From contig JAAALK010000286.1 of the NCBI GenBank assembly GCA_019279435.1, positions 38,749,712 through 38,813,711 on the forward strand: DNA of 64,000 nt, in the 5' to 3' direction. The notes below the pieces were generated by a model. The model did not search any database and was not told the origin of the DNA. It saw only the letters and a list, made by a program, of their open reading frames with translations. This stretch comes from Zizania palustris. Lineage: Eukaryota > Streptophyta > Magnoliopsida > Poales > Poaceae. Positions 24,876 through 35,638 of the stretch are shown one piece after another. How positions within the stretch are numbered: the first letter of the stretch is position 1; every line of letters starts with the position of its first letter. A program made the position numbers and the translations under genes.

Positions 24876-25703
24876 ACAGAGTTTGAGCTCATGAGCTTTG
24901 AATATCTATGAAAAAAAGTCCAAAGTGACCAATCGTTTGGGACACTAAAGTGTCCGGAAAGTTGTCCAAAGTGATTTCTTTCAAAACGCAAGGTACTAAG
25001 TTACCAATCTTCAGACTCCAAGTAGTCGAAGACATTTTATAAGATTTTAATCAATCTTTAAATTGCTGAGGGGCCCCGAGCCCCCAAAATTGTACTCCTA
25101 AGTTTTTCTTTGCGCCTAACCATCTTTGAATATAGTTCGAAGTTGCTTACGCCCAAAGAGGGGCTGGGAAATAGGGAGACAATTTTAAATCAATATTTAT
25201 TATTCGAACAAATTATGATTACATCATGAAAAATCGGTATCTATACCGAGAAGGAATCGAAGACCCCTTCGATCTCTAGAGCTAGGGTTGGAATGACTAG
25301 TTCCAGAGCCGGGAGTTCTAACAACTTTGCATTTAACTCTCCTACCTCCCTTCGAAGCTCTAAAGTATTTATGTTCTTGTTGAAGCTCGGCCCAAGTTCG
25401 GAGTTGTTCGGGGCTCCTTTCCCAGCTTCCAAGTTCTTCAAGCTTTTTACCCTGAGCTTCATCTTCATCTTCGGACCATGCAATGTCTTCGGAAGATGAA
25501 GTTTCCAAGTTAACTTCTTTTTCTTCCTCTTTAATATAAGATAGTATATCTTTGCTTACTTCGGGCGTAATTGCACCGGAGCTATCTCGAGGAACTAAAA
25601 ATCGAGGTCGCTTGTGAAGTTTTAAAAGATCGAAGGTAGCCCATAGTAGGCGGAGTTCTTCATTAACGTTTAACACTTCGACATCATCCATATGAGGTGA
25701 AGC

Positions 25704-25789
25704 CTAAAAACATGACAAGCAAATTTTCATTCATAATATATGAAAAACATGATGCTTTACATAGTCTGGATCCTAAGGTAAATCTAGAC
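25704..25789 (-). other. Intron 86 bp of the antisense gene
   Basis: Minus-strand donor CGCAG|GTCTAG and acceptor GTTTTTAG|GC. Exon phases match on both sides; reading through instead meets a stop at the second intron codon. Confidence 0.7.
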
Positions 25790-27146
25790 CTGCGGGTTTG
25801 GCGGAGGCTGGCTGCTCGAAGCTTGCAACCGAGCTTGCTTTTGGCGTTGCCCTTCATCAATCCAAGCCTTGATCGCAGTGCGACCTTCGGCTCTCTACGA
25901 AGCTTGGAAGGCTTGCCAAGCAGCGGCCACGTCTTCGGAAGGATTGAGAAGCTAGTTTTCGTCGAAGGTAATGGGAGCCACCTCTGCATTCGGAGTTATC
26001 GTTATTCCCAGATCTTCGTAGTAGCGAAGTATGCCGATAGGAGCCACTTGTCTGGAGAGTTCTCCGTATCGAATGCCTACCATCTTCATCGTCTTCGCAG
26101 CTCCTTGGACCATTTTTAGCCACTGAAGCAAGGAGACATTGTCGTTTGAAGGAAGTGTCCCAGTAGTACCGAAGTACTCTAGGACACTTAGGAGTTGGTT
26201 CATGACCTCCACAGCTACCTTCTCCGATTTCAGCTTATCATCAAGTAAAGCGTCCTTAGCAGAAGTCAATTCTTCCACCACGCCGAAGAGCCTAGCTGCC
26301 TCCATAGCTAAAGAGTTTTTCTGGTTAAGTAGGTGGCTAGCCTCTTTTGCAGTTTTGGCCTTTTTCTCTCGGAGCTTGACAAGTTCAGACCCCGCCGTAG
26401 CATGCTCCACCCGCATATTTTCTATTTCCGCCCGAAGCACAATTTGTTCTGCTTCGAGCTCCTTATTTGCAGTCTCCAAGCTTTGCCTGGCCCTCCATTC
26501 TGCTGAGACCATGTTGTCTAAATGGGAAACTCGACCTTCGGAAATGTTAAGATTTCTCTAAAGAGTGGTGATTTCCTCTCGAATGCGAAGGCTTCCGTGT
26601 TCATTTGAAACGTTCGCAGCTCGGGCCAAGACTATTTGATGAAAAGAGAAAAAACCAAGGTGAGAAATTATTTGCATATAAGATTAATTTTGTTTTGCAG
26701 ATACTTCATACCTGGTATGCTGCACGCTCCATAGCAGCGTTGAGCTCCGAACCCTCAGCCTCGCTCAAGATGGCTACCAAGTCTGTCTCCCCGACTTCGC
26801 GGCTAGCTCGATCCAAAGGCTCGAGCAAAGTCCGAAGTCCGGTTCTTCGCTCCAAGAAAGGAGATAGAAGAGGGAGCATAGACAAGGCCCTCTCGTCGTC
26901 TTCGTTCGGCGAGGGGCCGGAGCGCTAGGCCGTATCTTTTGGACCTTCGGGAGACCCCCCCCTCTGTAGATTGGCTTCCGTCTGTCGATTCAGACGGAGT
27001 TAATCTTGAGCTCGGAGCAGGGAGGGGGTCCACCTTGGCTTTACCTTTTCCAGGTCCCATTTGAGCGACTTCTGGAATTGGCTCCGGAGTAGTCGAAGTC
27101 CCAGGATTGGTATCTTCGAGAAGGCCCTCTTCCATAGGAGCAGATC

Positions 27147-27218
27147 CTGTTGAAGGAAAGGTATTATACATTGTATAATTTCGCAGGAAAAAGAACAAAA
27201 GAATTATGTGAAGTTTAC
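27147..27218 (-). other. Intron 72 bp of the antisense gene
   Basis: Minus-strand donor GGAG|GTAAAC and acceptor CAACAG|GATC with an AT-rich interior. Its length is a multiple of three, so it is also open when unspliced; the sharp drop in GC supports the intron call. Confidence 0.65.
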
Positions 27219-27875
27219 CTCCGAAGTCTTGTCGACGGGTGAGCATCGGACTGCTTGGCGGGTCGAAGGCTACCCCAAAGTCTTCGTCGGAGTCAGAATT
27301 CACAGTTAAATCTTCGACTGTTGGAGCCTCTTCGGGAGCTGCCACCGTTGCTTCACCCGGAATCGAAGTTGATTCTACAGCAACTTCGACTCCACCTTCG
27401 TCCATAGGGGCTTCATCTCGTGATAAGTCTTCTTGAGCAACCGAAGTCCCAACTTGCCCAAGGTTGCCTTGAAGCTCTGGCACGCTCGCAACGTCGCCAA
27501 TTCTTGCATCTGTTTGGGCTGCATCCTTGTCAATCAGGTCAACAAGCATTCTACCTTCATCCTCTGAGGAATCGGAGACCGAAGCTATTGGGCTTGGAGG
27601 TGCCACAGTTTTCGGCTTTCGGGCTACTTTCTTCGATGGAGTCTTGGTAGAGGTCGAGGCGCCAACTTCGGCCTTCCTTTTCTTAGGCCCTTGTTCCGAA
27701 GGCACCCAATCCAAAAGAGGAGGAGGAACAACTTCGAGTATCCCCCATGCTCGGTTGGACCGCTCCCAAGTACCTACCAACTTAATCCTCGATTCTTTCT
27801 CGACTGGAGTCGGGACTCCCAGAATTTTCTCCGAAGCCCGCACGATTTGCTCCGAAGTCATAGGAGCTAGAGAGG

Positions 27876-27945
27876 CTGAAAGATAAGTTGATGTTGGTTA
27901 TTTCTTCAAATAAATATATATGAAAAATGTTGTTTTCGAAGTTAC
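27876..27945 (-). other. Intron 70 bp of the antisense gene
   Basis: Minus-strand donor GCAG|GTAAC and acceptor TTTCAG|CC. The intron is AT-rich, and joining the flanking exons keeps a continuous frame. Confidence 0.75.
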
Positions 27946-29000
27946 CTGCAGGGCTCGAGCTCGAAGAGATCTTGCGGAGGCCGCCCTCCGGATCTTCCTC
28001 GAAAGTGATTGGCCAGTTGGCCATCAGAGGGGGGATCTGAAGTTTGATGAACTCCTCATCCAGATCCCGCATGCTGAGACGATGGCTGATGCGTTGAAGT
28101 AGGCTAAGGCGAGCTTCAAACTGACCTAGATCCGGATGGACAAGAGCTTCCCTCTGGAAGTTTATGTCCTGAAGAGGTCCAGCTAGGCGACTCCCTGCCC
28201 CAACTTCGGCATAAAACCATCGGAGGATCCAATCAGTGTACCACCTGGCATTGATGGCCTTGGCTGGAAACCGAAGAGCGTACTCATCTCGAAGTCGGAA
28301 GTTAATACTCCGAAGGCCACCACCATCTTCTCACCTCCGGGGCCTACGAAGGTCTTGGGTTGGCACGAAGCTCGATGTAAAGCTACGAAGATTTCTGCTC
28401 TGCCTTCACATCCTTCAGCTCGCAACGCCCACTCGAAGATAGAAAGGCGTGCTATCACGTTCGGAGAGAGCTGGGAGAGAGTAACATGGAATAAATCTAG
28501 TACCTCGGCCAGGAAGTCGACAGCCGGAAGTCCTAATCCAGCTTCGAAAAAGGCTTCGAAGACGACCACTTCTCCGGGCCTTGGCGAAGGAATAGCTTCT
28601 TTTCCAGGTTTGCGTATCACTATCTCTGAACTAATCTTGCCTTCTATCGTAGCCGCGAGCGATTCCCTCTTGCAGGTTGAAGGTCCCAACTGATAGGATT
28701 GATATGCATACTTCGTCGACGCCGGGAGGAGATCATGAGGATCATCGCATTGGGGATTTCTCCCTGGCGCCGCCATTGCTGCTACTGTTGCTTTCGGAGT
28801 CGCCGTCACCGATGTCGTCGCCGCCGCTGCAGCCGCAGCCTGCTTCCAAGCCAAGACTGAAGCCGCCCCAGGAACTTTGAAACTCGTCTTCGCCATGAAA
28901 TCGCGTGGATTGCTTGAGGAAAGAATGGAGGCTAAGGTTGTCTGCTGGGTTGTTTGCACGAGAGCGGTGAGAAGGTATTCGGGAAGGATCTGGGTCCCTT

Positions 29001-29007
29001 ATTTATA
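29001..29007 (-). promoter_or_regulatory. TATA box for the Tat1 antisense gene
   Basis: The minus strand reads CTATAAATAAGG (TATAAAT at 29007-29001), about 105 bp upstream of the antisense ATG at 28896 and outside the LTR. It implies Pol II transcription toward pol, independent of the LTR promoters. Confidence 0.6.
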
Positions 29008-29337
29008 GCCCAGGCCACGATTTTTTACCGTTTGATGTTCTGCCGTTTCACATTCTTAACCGTTATCTCTTTGCGAACTTAACGCATTTCCTTAATTTCC
29101 ATTGAGGAAAAAGCCAACGGCTATTTCTTCTAAGCCTAAAAAAGCTTTCGGACTTTTTAAGTTAATTCTAAAAAATAGTTCGAACATAATTTCCTTATAA
29201 GTTGATTCGAAGTTTCGAATCTCCGCATATTTCGAAGGCTGATTAAAACTGTTAGTCTCTGCGCATGATTATTTTTCTTGCGTATACTGCTCTCCTAACA
29301 TCACAGGTCTAGTGGAGAAGCGTATTCGAGGGGCTAC

Positions 29338-29830
29338 TGTTGGGGGAAAATATTTCATCCTCAGAGCCGTTGTGGTAACAGGACAAAGGCAGGTGATTGA
29401 ATCAAAGGTTTCCAGCATATAACTCCGGAATCACCGTGGATCAAGTTCGAAGTATGGAGGCGAACTCTAGTTCGGAGTATATCTTCGAACTAGGACTCTT
29501 CCGAGAGTTTCCTTGCCAACTAGGATGGAAGACTTATCTTCTTTCTCATTAGATTAGTCTTTTACCATTTTAGCCTATTAAGGGTACCGAATAGTTTCCA
29601 CTATGTCGGTTGTAATAGAGGGGTAAAAGGGTCTTTTCCTTAATGTTTGGGCCTATAAATACCCCACGTTTTACTCTGTAATGAGGACCGAATACAAGTT
29701 ATTCAATATACATTTTCGAACTGTTTTAAGCTATTATCCTTTCGGAGGCTTGAAATAGTTACTTCGCAAACACTTCGTTTGTTAGTTTCTAACCTTCAGA
29801 AACCTGTTAGCGTAATCTTTTACGCCAACA
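29338..29830 (+). repeat. Tat1 3' LTR, 493 bp
   Basis: Preceded by the purine-rich GTATTCGAGGGGCTAC (about 29322-29337). TATA box TATAAAT at 29654-29660. Very similar to the 5' LTR and followed by the TATAT duplication. Confidence 0.93.
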
Positions 29831-29835
29831 TATAT

Positions 29836-29881
29836 GATCCCCGTTATTCTTGTCTTTGGAATTCTGTCGGTGATGGAGTTG
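29836..29881 (+). repeat. Tekay left LTR continuation up to the gap
   Basis: GATCCCCGTTATTCTTGTCT and following match the right LTR at 45445-45490, so this resumes the LTR after Tat1. It stops at the N run; about 1.0 kb of LTR that should follow (counterpart of 45491-46489) is missing. Confidence 0.85.
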
Positions 29882-29981
29882 NNNNNNNNNNNNNNNNNNN
29901 NNNNNNNNNNNNNNNNNNNNNNNNNNNNNNNNNNNNNNNNNNNNNNNNNNNNNNNNNNNNNNNNNNNNNNNNNNNNNNNNN
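29882..29981. other. Assembly gap, 100 N
   Basis: Exactly 100 Ns, a conventional unknown-size gap. The left flank is Tekay LTR; the right flank is CACTA2 interior. Any reading frame across it is meaningless. Confidence 0.98.
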
Positions 29982-32900
29982 GGCACCTCATCAAACTGAT
30001 TGTATTCTTCTTCGTCTTCGACTCCATCAACTCCAACAATTCTTTGTTTTCCTGGAGCAACGATGTAATTTTTCTCATCTTTAGGATCAAGTATGTAAAA
30101 TACTTGTGCCACGGATTGAGCGAGTATCCAAGGGTCATCTTTATAAGCCACCTTATTAAGGTCAACTATCGTAAACCCGTAATCATCCACCTCCACACCT
30201 TCTGGATGTCTCACCCACTGACACTTAAATACAGGGATTTCTATAGAGTTCCCGTAGTTAAGTTCCCATATTTCTTCGATGTATCCATAGTAAGCATTCT
30301 TTTGTCCAGTGCTATCTTCTGCTTCTCCTCTGACACCACTATTTTGGCGCTGACTCCTTTGATCCTTTGCTTTGGTATAGAATGTGAAACCATTGATGTC
30401 ATACGCTTGCCATGTTTTAACCATGCTCAATGGACCGTAAGACAATTTATTTATCATCATCTCTTCGTCGGTTTCTCCGATCGAAAGGTTTAGATCCCTC
30501 AGCCATGATGTGAAATAAATTTTGTGTTCTTTCATAATCCATTGTTCATCGTGATCTTCATTCTTTTCACGAAGCTCTTGTAGGTGTTGTTCAACATATG
30601 GTCTCATAATCGCCAACTGATGCATTACACTGTAATGTGATTCTCTTATTCTTTGATAACTATTGTCTCGTATGATTTTCCTGCCTTTAGTTCCTTTACC
30701 GGTGAGTCTTCCATGGTGCCGCGACACGGGAACTCCTATTGGTCTTCCATCTCTTATGTAATCTGCATAGCACTCAATGACTTCCTCAGTCGTGTAGCCC
30801 TCTATCATGGAACCCTCTGGATAAGCACGATTTCGTACGTAACCCTTGAAGATAACCATTAGACGCTCGTACGCATACATATTGTGCAGGTACGTTGGAC
30901 CGAGAACAAAGATTTGGTCTGCTATGTATCATATAGTGCTCCATAATATCAAAATATGAAGGAGGAAAGCACATCTCAAGCTGACACATAGTCTCCCTCA
31001 TTTGTTTACGTAATTCATTTAACTCTTCAGTGTCGATCACCTTCTTTGATATGACATTGAAGAAGTGACACATGCGTGTTATCACCATCTTCAGAAATGA
31101 ATGTTTGACTCCTCTTACTGCGATGGCGAGGAATAGCCCAAGCATAACATGACAATCATGAGTGTTGTAGCCGCTCATCCTCAATCTGCTACGGAGACAA
31201 TATTCTTTATATTCGTTGAGAATCCTGTTGGAACTCTAATTCCATGTAGACACCTGCAGATTGATCTTTTCTCGTCAATTGTGAGGTTATAGCTAGCAGC
31301 CGGAAGGAAAAATTTTCCATTGGCCCTTTCCTGTGGGTGAAGCTCGGGTCTAATTCCGAGAGTTTGAAGGTCCCTTCGTACTTTGAGTCCATCTTTTGAT
31401 TTGCCCGGTATGTCTAACAAAATACCGATAGTGCTTTCGAAGACATTCTTCTCAACGTGCATTGTATCGATAGCATGACCAATCTCCAACTCCTTCCAAT
31501 AGGGCAAATATCTAAAGAAGATCGACTGCTTTTTAAATGGAGCGTCCTTTGAAATTTTTTCAGATTTCTTCCTCTTCTTTCCGAAAACAACTTTGATATT
31601 CTTTACCATTTCGAATAGAAATTTGCCATCTCGATTTCGTGGAGGCTGTCCAAGCTCGATTGTACCGTCGAAATGGTTCCTATTTCTTCGATATTTGTGG
31701 TTTTTTGGTAAAAATCTGCGGTGTCGCATATATATCGTCTTAACGAATGATGGAAGATGCATAGATTCTGTCTGGTCCACACACACTACACATGCTGTCT
31801 TTCCTTTAACCTGTCCTGTTAGGGACATGCGTCCTGGGTTGTCAGCTATGGTGCAAAAGATTATGGCTCTTAGATTGAAGTGCTCTTTCTTGTGCTCATC
31901 CCACACACAGACACCATGTTCCCATAGACGTTTCATATCCTCCATCAAAGGTTCTAGAAAGATATCAATGTCATTGCCAGGTTGTTTTGGACCAGAAATT
32001 AGAGTAGTGAGCATAAGGTATTTTCTTTTATGGCACAACCATGATGGAATGTTGAACAAGCATAGAAAGACTGGCCACGTACTATGTGGGTTCCTCATCT
32101 CACCGAAGGGATTCATTCCATCCGTGCTAAGTCCCATCCTGATATTTCTAGGATCGTCCGAGAAATCTGGATGGGCCAAGTCAAATGATTTCCACTGCCT
32201 AGCATCCGCAGGGTGCCGAAGTTTTCCGTCCTTCTTTCGCCCAGCGAAATGCCAGATTAATAGTTCAGCATCTCTAGGATTAGAGAACATACGTTTCAAG
32301 CGATCAATCACCGGTAGGTACCACATTACTAAGGCCGGAACTTTCCTCTCCATCTTTTTTCCAGGATGGTCTTCAATAACATTTTTATTCCTCTTCTGCA
32401 ACCTCTTATTATTCTTCTTCTGGTGGTCATTGTAGTCCTCCGCACAGTCATTTGGACGTTGTATCGACTCGCGTTGCACTGCGGACATCTCTCTAACAAT
32501 CCATACTCTTTTCGATATAGGATACAGTGGTTCGGGCATGCATGAATCTTCTGAACGCCCAAAGTCAACGGACAAATCATCTTCTTTGCTTGGTACGTAT
32601 CAGATGGTAAACCATTGGGTTTTGGCAAAACCTTTTTTAGGAGTTGTAAAAGATCTGAAAAACTGGTGTCAGACCATCCATTGCTGGCCTTCAGTTTCAT
32701 AAGCTCAAGAATTGTGTACAACACAGTATACTGCTTATCGCATCCGTGGCGTTCCTCGTAAAGAAGGTTTTTTGATGCTTTGTCAAGTGCTTCAAAGTTA
32801 TCGTATCCTTTGGTTGTAGTTCTCTGCAACAACACCTCAGGCGCAACATTTCGCATCAGTTCCTCCACATCAAAGGCGTCATCATCATCATGTTGATCAA

Positions 32901-33246
32901 CATCATCATGTGTTATGTCGGATGTATGATCACAACCTCTTCTATGTTGATGAGCATCTTGCGGCACATCAGAATCTTCAGGAGGATTTTGGCCCATCTC
33001 ACCGTGTTTCGTCCATATATAATAGTTCTTCACGAAACCATTTTTCAACAAGTGAAATCGTATGGTTTCACGATCAGAACACGGATACATCGCTTCGTTT
33101 TTACAAACTTTACAAGGACAATATATTGCCTCTTCACTCTGACGGGAAGCATATTGTGCGGCAGCTTCAGTAAATTCAGTTACTCTGTTAAAATATGCCA
33201 CCACATCTCCGTCGTTGGACGAGTACATCCAGGACCTGTGCTCCAT
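29982..33246 (-). pseudogene. CACTA2 TNP2 transposase (frameshifted)
   Basis: ATG at 33244-33246, preceded by TTTTAG, a possible 5' UTR splice acceptor. The N-terminal transposase-associated zinc-binding domain includes CPCKVCKNEAMYPC and LLKNGFVKNYYIWTKHGE (33130-33000). The TNP2 core (32575-31200) has GLSTDGMNPFG and the catalytic-type AIDTMHVEKNVFES motif (about 31470-31430). The DUF4218-like part (31184-30790) is followed by a DUF4216-like part (30380-29990) with YGYIEEIWELNYG and QVFYILDPKDEKNYIV. Frameshifts occur near 32455, 31190 and 30920. It would bind and cut the CACTA ends; this copy is not functional. Confidence 0.85.
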
Positions 33247-33780
33247 CTAAAACATATATTATTTGAAAAAATATTAATAAAATCATTATTGTTAATTTTA
33301 TTAATTTACAAATTGAAAATATATTGATTTATTATCGCTCATAACAACATTAATTAAAAATCCTCAATGCTTTAATTAAAACTACTTATTAAGCAGAAAA
33401 AATTATTAAATAAATTAACTATATTGGTTTCTCTCTCTCTCCAAACAACATAACTCTAGATCTATAATCATAAATCAAATTAAAAAGAGATTAAAATGAC
33501 GTAAATCAATATACAAGTGATGAATAATTGTGAGGAGGGTCATATTTGTTCATTTGGGAGAAGGTAACACCGTAAATGGAAGATTATTTGAAAATTTCTA
33601 TTCACAAACCCTAAATTAGAAAAACGATAATAACTCATTGTATACATGATTAAATACAAAATAAATGTGAGATTCGGAATGGATTTACCTCCTAGAATGA
33701 AATCCTTCAAAGAAACGAAAACAAAGCCTCCGCCCTCTTTATCTAGATTTTTGTCGCCATTGTACGGACAAAATTGAATG
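33247..33780 (-). other. CACTA2 AT-rich leader
   Basis: AT-rich sequence between the transposase ATG and the GC-rich subterminal repeats. It contains no open frame of note. CT-rich run at about 33430-33442. Confidence 0.6.
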
Positions 33781-33819
33781 CGAACTCCAGTAGAGCTCGG
33801 GGAGGAAGACGCTGCGCAT

Positions 33820-34095
33820 TTATAGCTAGAATAGTAGTGGCGGTCGCAAGTGATGTCATCATTACTTTAGTGGCGGCCATCTTAGCAGCGGCGGGCAGCA
33901 CCAGCGCCCGCCACTGCTATTGGTACATTAGTGGCGGTCCGGGCTGACGTCATCACCGACCGCCACTACTTTACCAGCAGTTGTGGCGGGCGCTGGTGCT
34001 TCCGTCAGCACCAGCAACTCTAGTGGCGGGCATCTAATGGCCCGCCACTACAGTGGTTTCGCCCAACGCCACTACAGTGACAGTTTGTAGTAGTG
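33820..34095 (-). repeat. CACTA2 subterminal repeat region
   Basis: Multiple copies of TAGTGGCGGGC / GCCCGCCACTA and shorter GTGGCGG words in both orientations, GC-rich, ending in the CACTA terminus. Such regions are binding sites for the element-encoded TnpA protein in characterised CACTA elements. Confidence 0.75.
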
Positions 34096-35594
34096 AAAGG
34101 AAATGGAAAAACTGAATATAGGGATCACCACCAGAGCGTATCTCCCCGCCCTAGAAACTAGACCTGTCTTAATAGACCAGATCTGGGAAACGCAGAAGGA
34201 AGATCCAGACATCTTGGAGATCCAACAGAACATGCGGAAGGGTAAAGCCCCCGGATTCTCCGAGGATGAGCATGATACCATCTGGTTTGGAAACCGGATA
34301 TGCTTACCCGACAAGCCTGAGTTTAAGGATCTCATCCTTCAAGAAGCCCACGATATTCTATACTCCATACATCCTGGGAGTACAAAGATGTATCAAGACC
34401 TAAAGGAGAAATATTGGTGGCTCAGCATGAAGAGGGAAATAGTTGAGTATGTGGCCAAGTGCGACACATGCCGGCGAGTCAAGGCAGAGCACTAGAGACC
34501 TGCTGCACTGTTGCAATCCCTCAAAGTCCCCGAATGGAAGTGGGAAGAGATAGGGATGGACATCATCATGGGACTGCCCAGGACCCAAGCCGGTCATGAT
34601 TCTATCTGGGTGATCATCGACCGACTCACCAAAGTAGCTCACTTCATCCCCGTCAAGACAACTTACACCATCGCAAAGTTGGCTGACTTGTATATGACCC
34701 GGATTGTGTGCCTACACGGAGTGCCGAAGAAGATTGTATCTGACCGTGGGAGTCAGTTTACCTCTAAGTTTTGGAAGAACCTTCAAGAGGAACTCGGCAC
34801 CCGGATAAACTTTAGCACCGCCTATCATCCACAGACCGATGGTCAAACTGAAAGGGTCAACCAGGTATTGGAGGATATGCTTAGAGCTTGCGCTATAGAC
34901 TTTGGCGGAATGTGGGACAAGAACTTGCCTTATGGAGTTCTCCTACAACAACAACTATCAAGTTAGCCTACAGATGTCCCCGTTTGAAGCACTTTATGGG
35001 CGTAAGTGCAGAACGCTGTTACTCTGGGATCAGACTGGAGAGTCACAGCTGTTTGGGACAGATATATTGAGAGAAGCCGAAGAGAAGGTCAAGATCATTA
35101 GGGACAGATTGAAAATAGCCTAGTCCCAGCAAAAGACCTACGCCGATAACCGACGAAGAGACCTGACCTTTGAGGAAGGCGACTATGTCTATCTCTGAGT
35201 CACTCTCCTCCATGGCACTCAGAGGTTCAACATGAGAGGCAAGCTAGCACCCCGTTATGTCGGACCTTTTTAGATTCTCCGACGGCAGGGAGAAGTGGCA
35301 TATCAACTGGAACTGCCTCCATCCTTGGCAGGAGTCCATGATGTGTTCCACGTCTCACAGCTGAAGAAGTGTCTCCGTGTGCCCGCCGAACAAGCCGACC
35401 TCCAACAACTCAACGTCCAAGGAGACTTGACCTACATCGAGAAACCCATAAAAATCCTGGAGACTAAGGAAAGAGTAACCAGGAGCCGTGTGGTTCGCTT
35501 CTACAAGGTTCAGTGGGACAACCACCCCGTTGAAGAAGACACATGGGAAAAATAAGACGAGTTGAAAGCCCAATACCCCGAGCTATTTAAGTAA
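34096..35594 (+). pseudogene. Tekay pol 3' part: integrase plus chromodomain
   Basis: Starts mid-pol at the CACTA2 edge. It holds the integrase zinc region (HDILYSIHPGSTKMY...CDTCRRVK, 34350-34485), then the core with GMDIIMGLP, SDRGSQFTSKFW and the YHPQTDGQTERVNQ motif (34555-34870), then GPF and VFHVSQLKKC (35265-35370) and a chromodomain ending VQWDNHPVEEDTWEK (about 35455-35555). The stop is at 35592-35594. Internal stops occur at about 34493, 35121, 35197 and 35269, with a frameshift near 34955. The C-terminal chromodomain is thought to steer integration into heterochromatin. Confidence 0.9.
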
Positions 35595-35623
35595 CGTTCC
35601 AATCTCGAGGACGAGATTCTTTG

Positions 35624-35638
35624 TAAGGGGGATAGGTT
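35624..35638 (+). other. Tekay polypurine tract
   Basis: GTAAGGGGGATAGG immediately upstream of the 3' LTR start TGTAACACC at 35639, after the characteristic CTCGAGGACGAGATTC sequence. Confidence 0.8.

Larger units (their letters stand above)
25224..28896 (-). pseudogene. Antisense spliced gene inside Tat1 (grass gypsy-associated ORF, Transposase_28-like)
   Basis: Encoded on the strand opposite to gag-pol. The likely start is the ATG at 28894-28896 (MAKTSFKVPGAASVLAW), about 105 bp below a TATA box. Exons read toward 25224. Three introns have GT-AG ends and keep the frame: 27876-27945, 27147-27218 and 25704-25789. A further intron is likely near 26639-26700, but its junction is off by one base. 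The first part (about 28660-28000), with a GLGLPAVDFLAEVLDLF stretch, resembles the proteins grouped as 'putative gypsy type transposon' (Pfam Transposase_28) in grasses, recalled from memory. Next comes a Ser/Pro/acidic region (27800-26950), then a long coiled coil (26510-26100), then an acidic C-terminus. Frameshifts near 28310 and 26930 and stops near 26559, 25952 and 25890 make this copy defective. Function unknown; not a transposase by any motif I can see. Confidence 0.75.
18537..29830 (+). mobile_element. Tat1: complete Ty3/gypsy Tat-lineage element, 11.3 kb
   Basis: LTRs 18537-19031 and 29338-29830 (TGTTGGGGG...CGCCAACA). The 5-bp duplication TATAT is perfect (18532-18536, 29831-29835). 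The order is LTR, PBS, gag-pol on the plus strand (19094-24488), tandem repeats, an antisense spliced gene (28896-25224), a purine-rich tract, LTR. Two RNase H-like domains in tandem and extra ORFs between pol and the 3' LTR are known hallmarks of Tat elements. The two LTRs differ by about nine substitutions and two 1-base indels by eye, so the insertion is fairly young although pol is broken. Confidence 0.93.
29982..34095 (-). mobile_element. CACTA2: minus-strand CACTA (En/Spm) transposon, 3' side lost at the gap
   Basis: The terminus on the minus strand is CACTACTACAAACTGTCACT at 34095. Subterminal repeats TAGTGGCGGGC in both orientations lie at about 33830-34080, and a TNP2 transposase gene follows inward. 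It interrupts Tekay pol, which resumes at 34096. The opposite end and TSD partner are at or beyond the gap; a second TnpA-like gene, if present, is not visible. The subterminal motif differs from that of CACTA1, so this is a different family. Confidence 0.85.

Noticed and set aside
29779..30493. Frames running across the N block
   Set aside because: The N block is an assembly gap; translation through it is artefactual.
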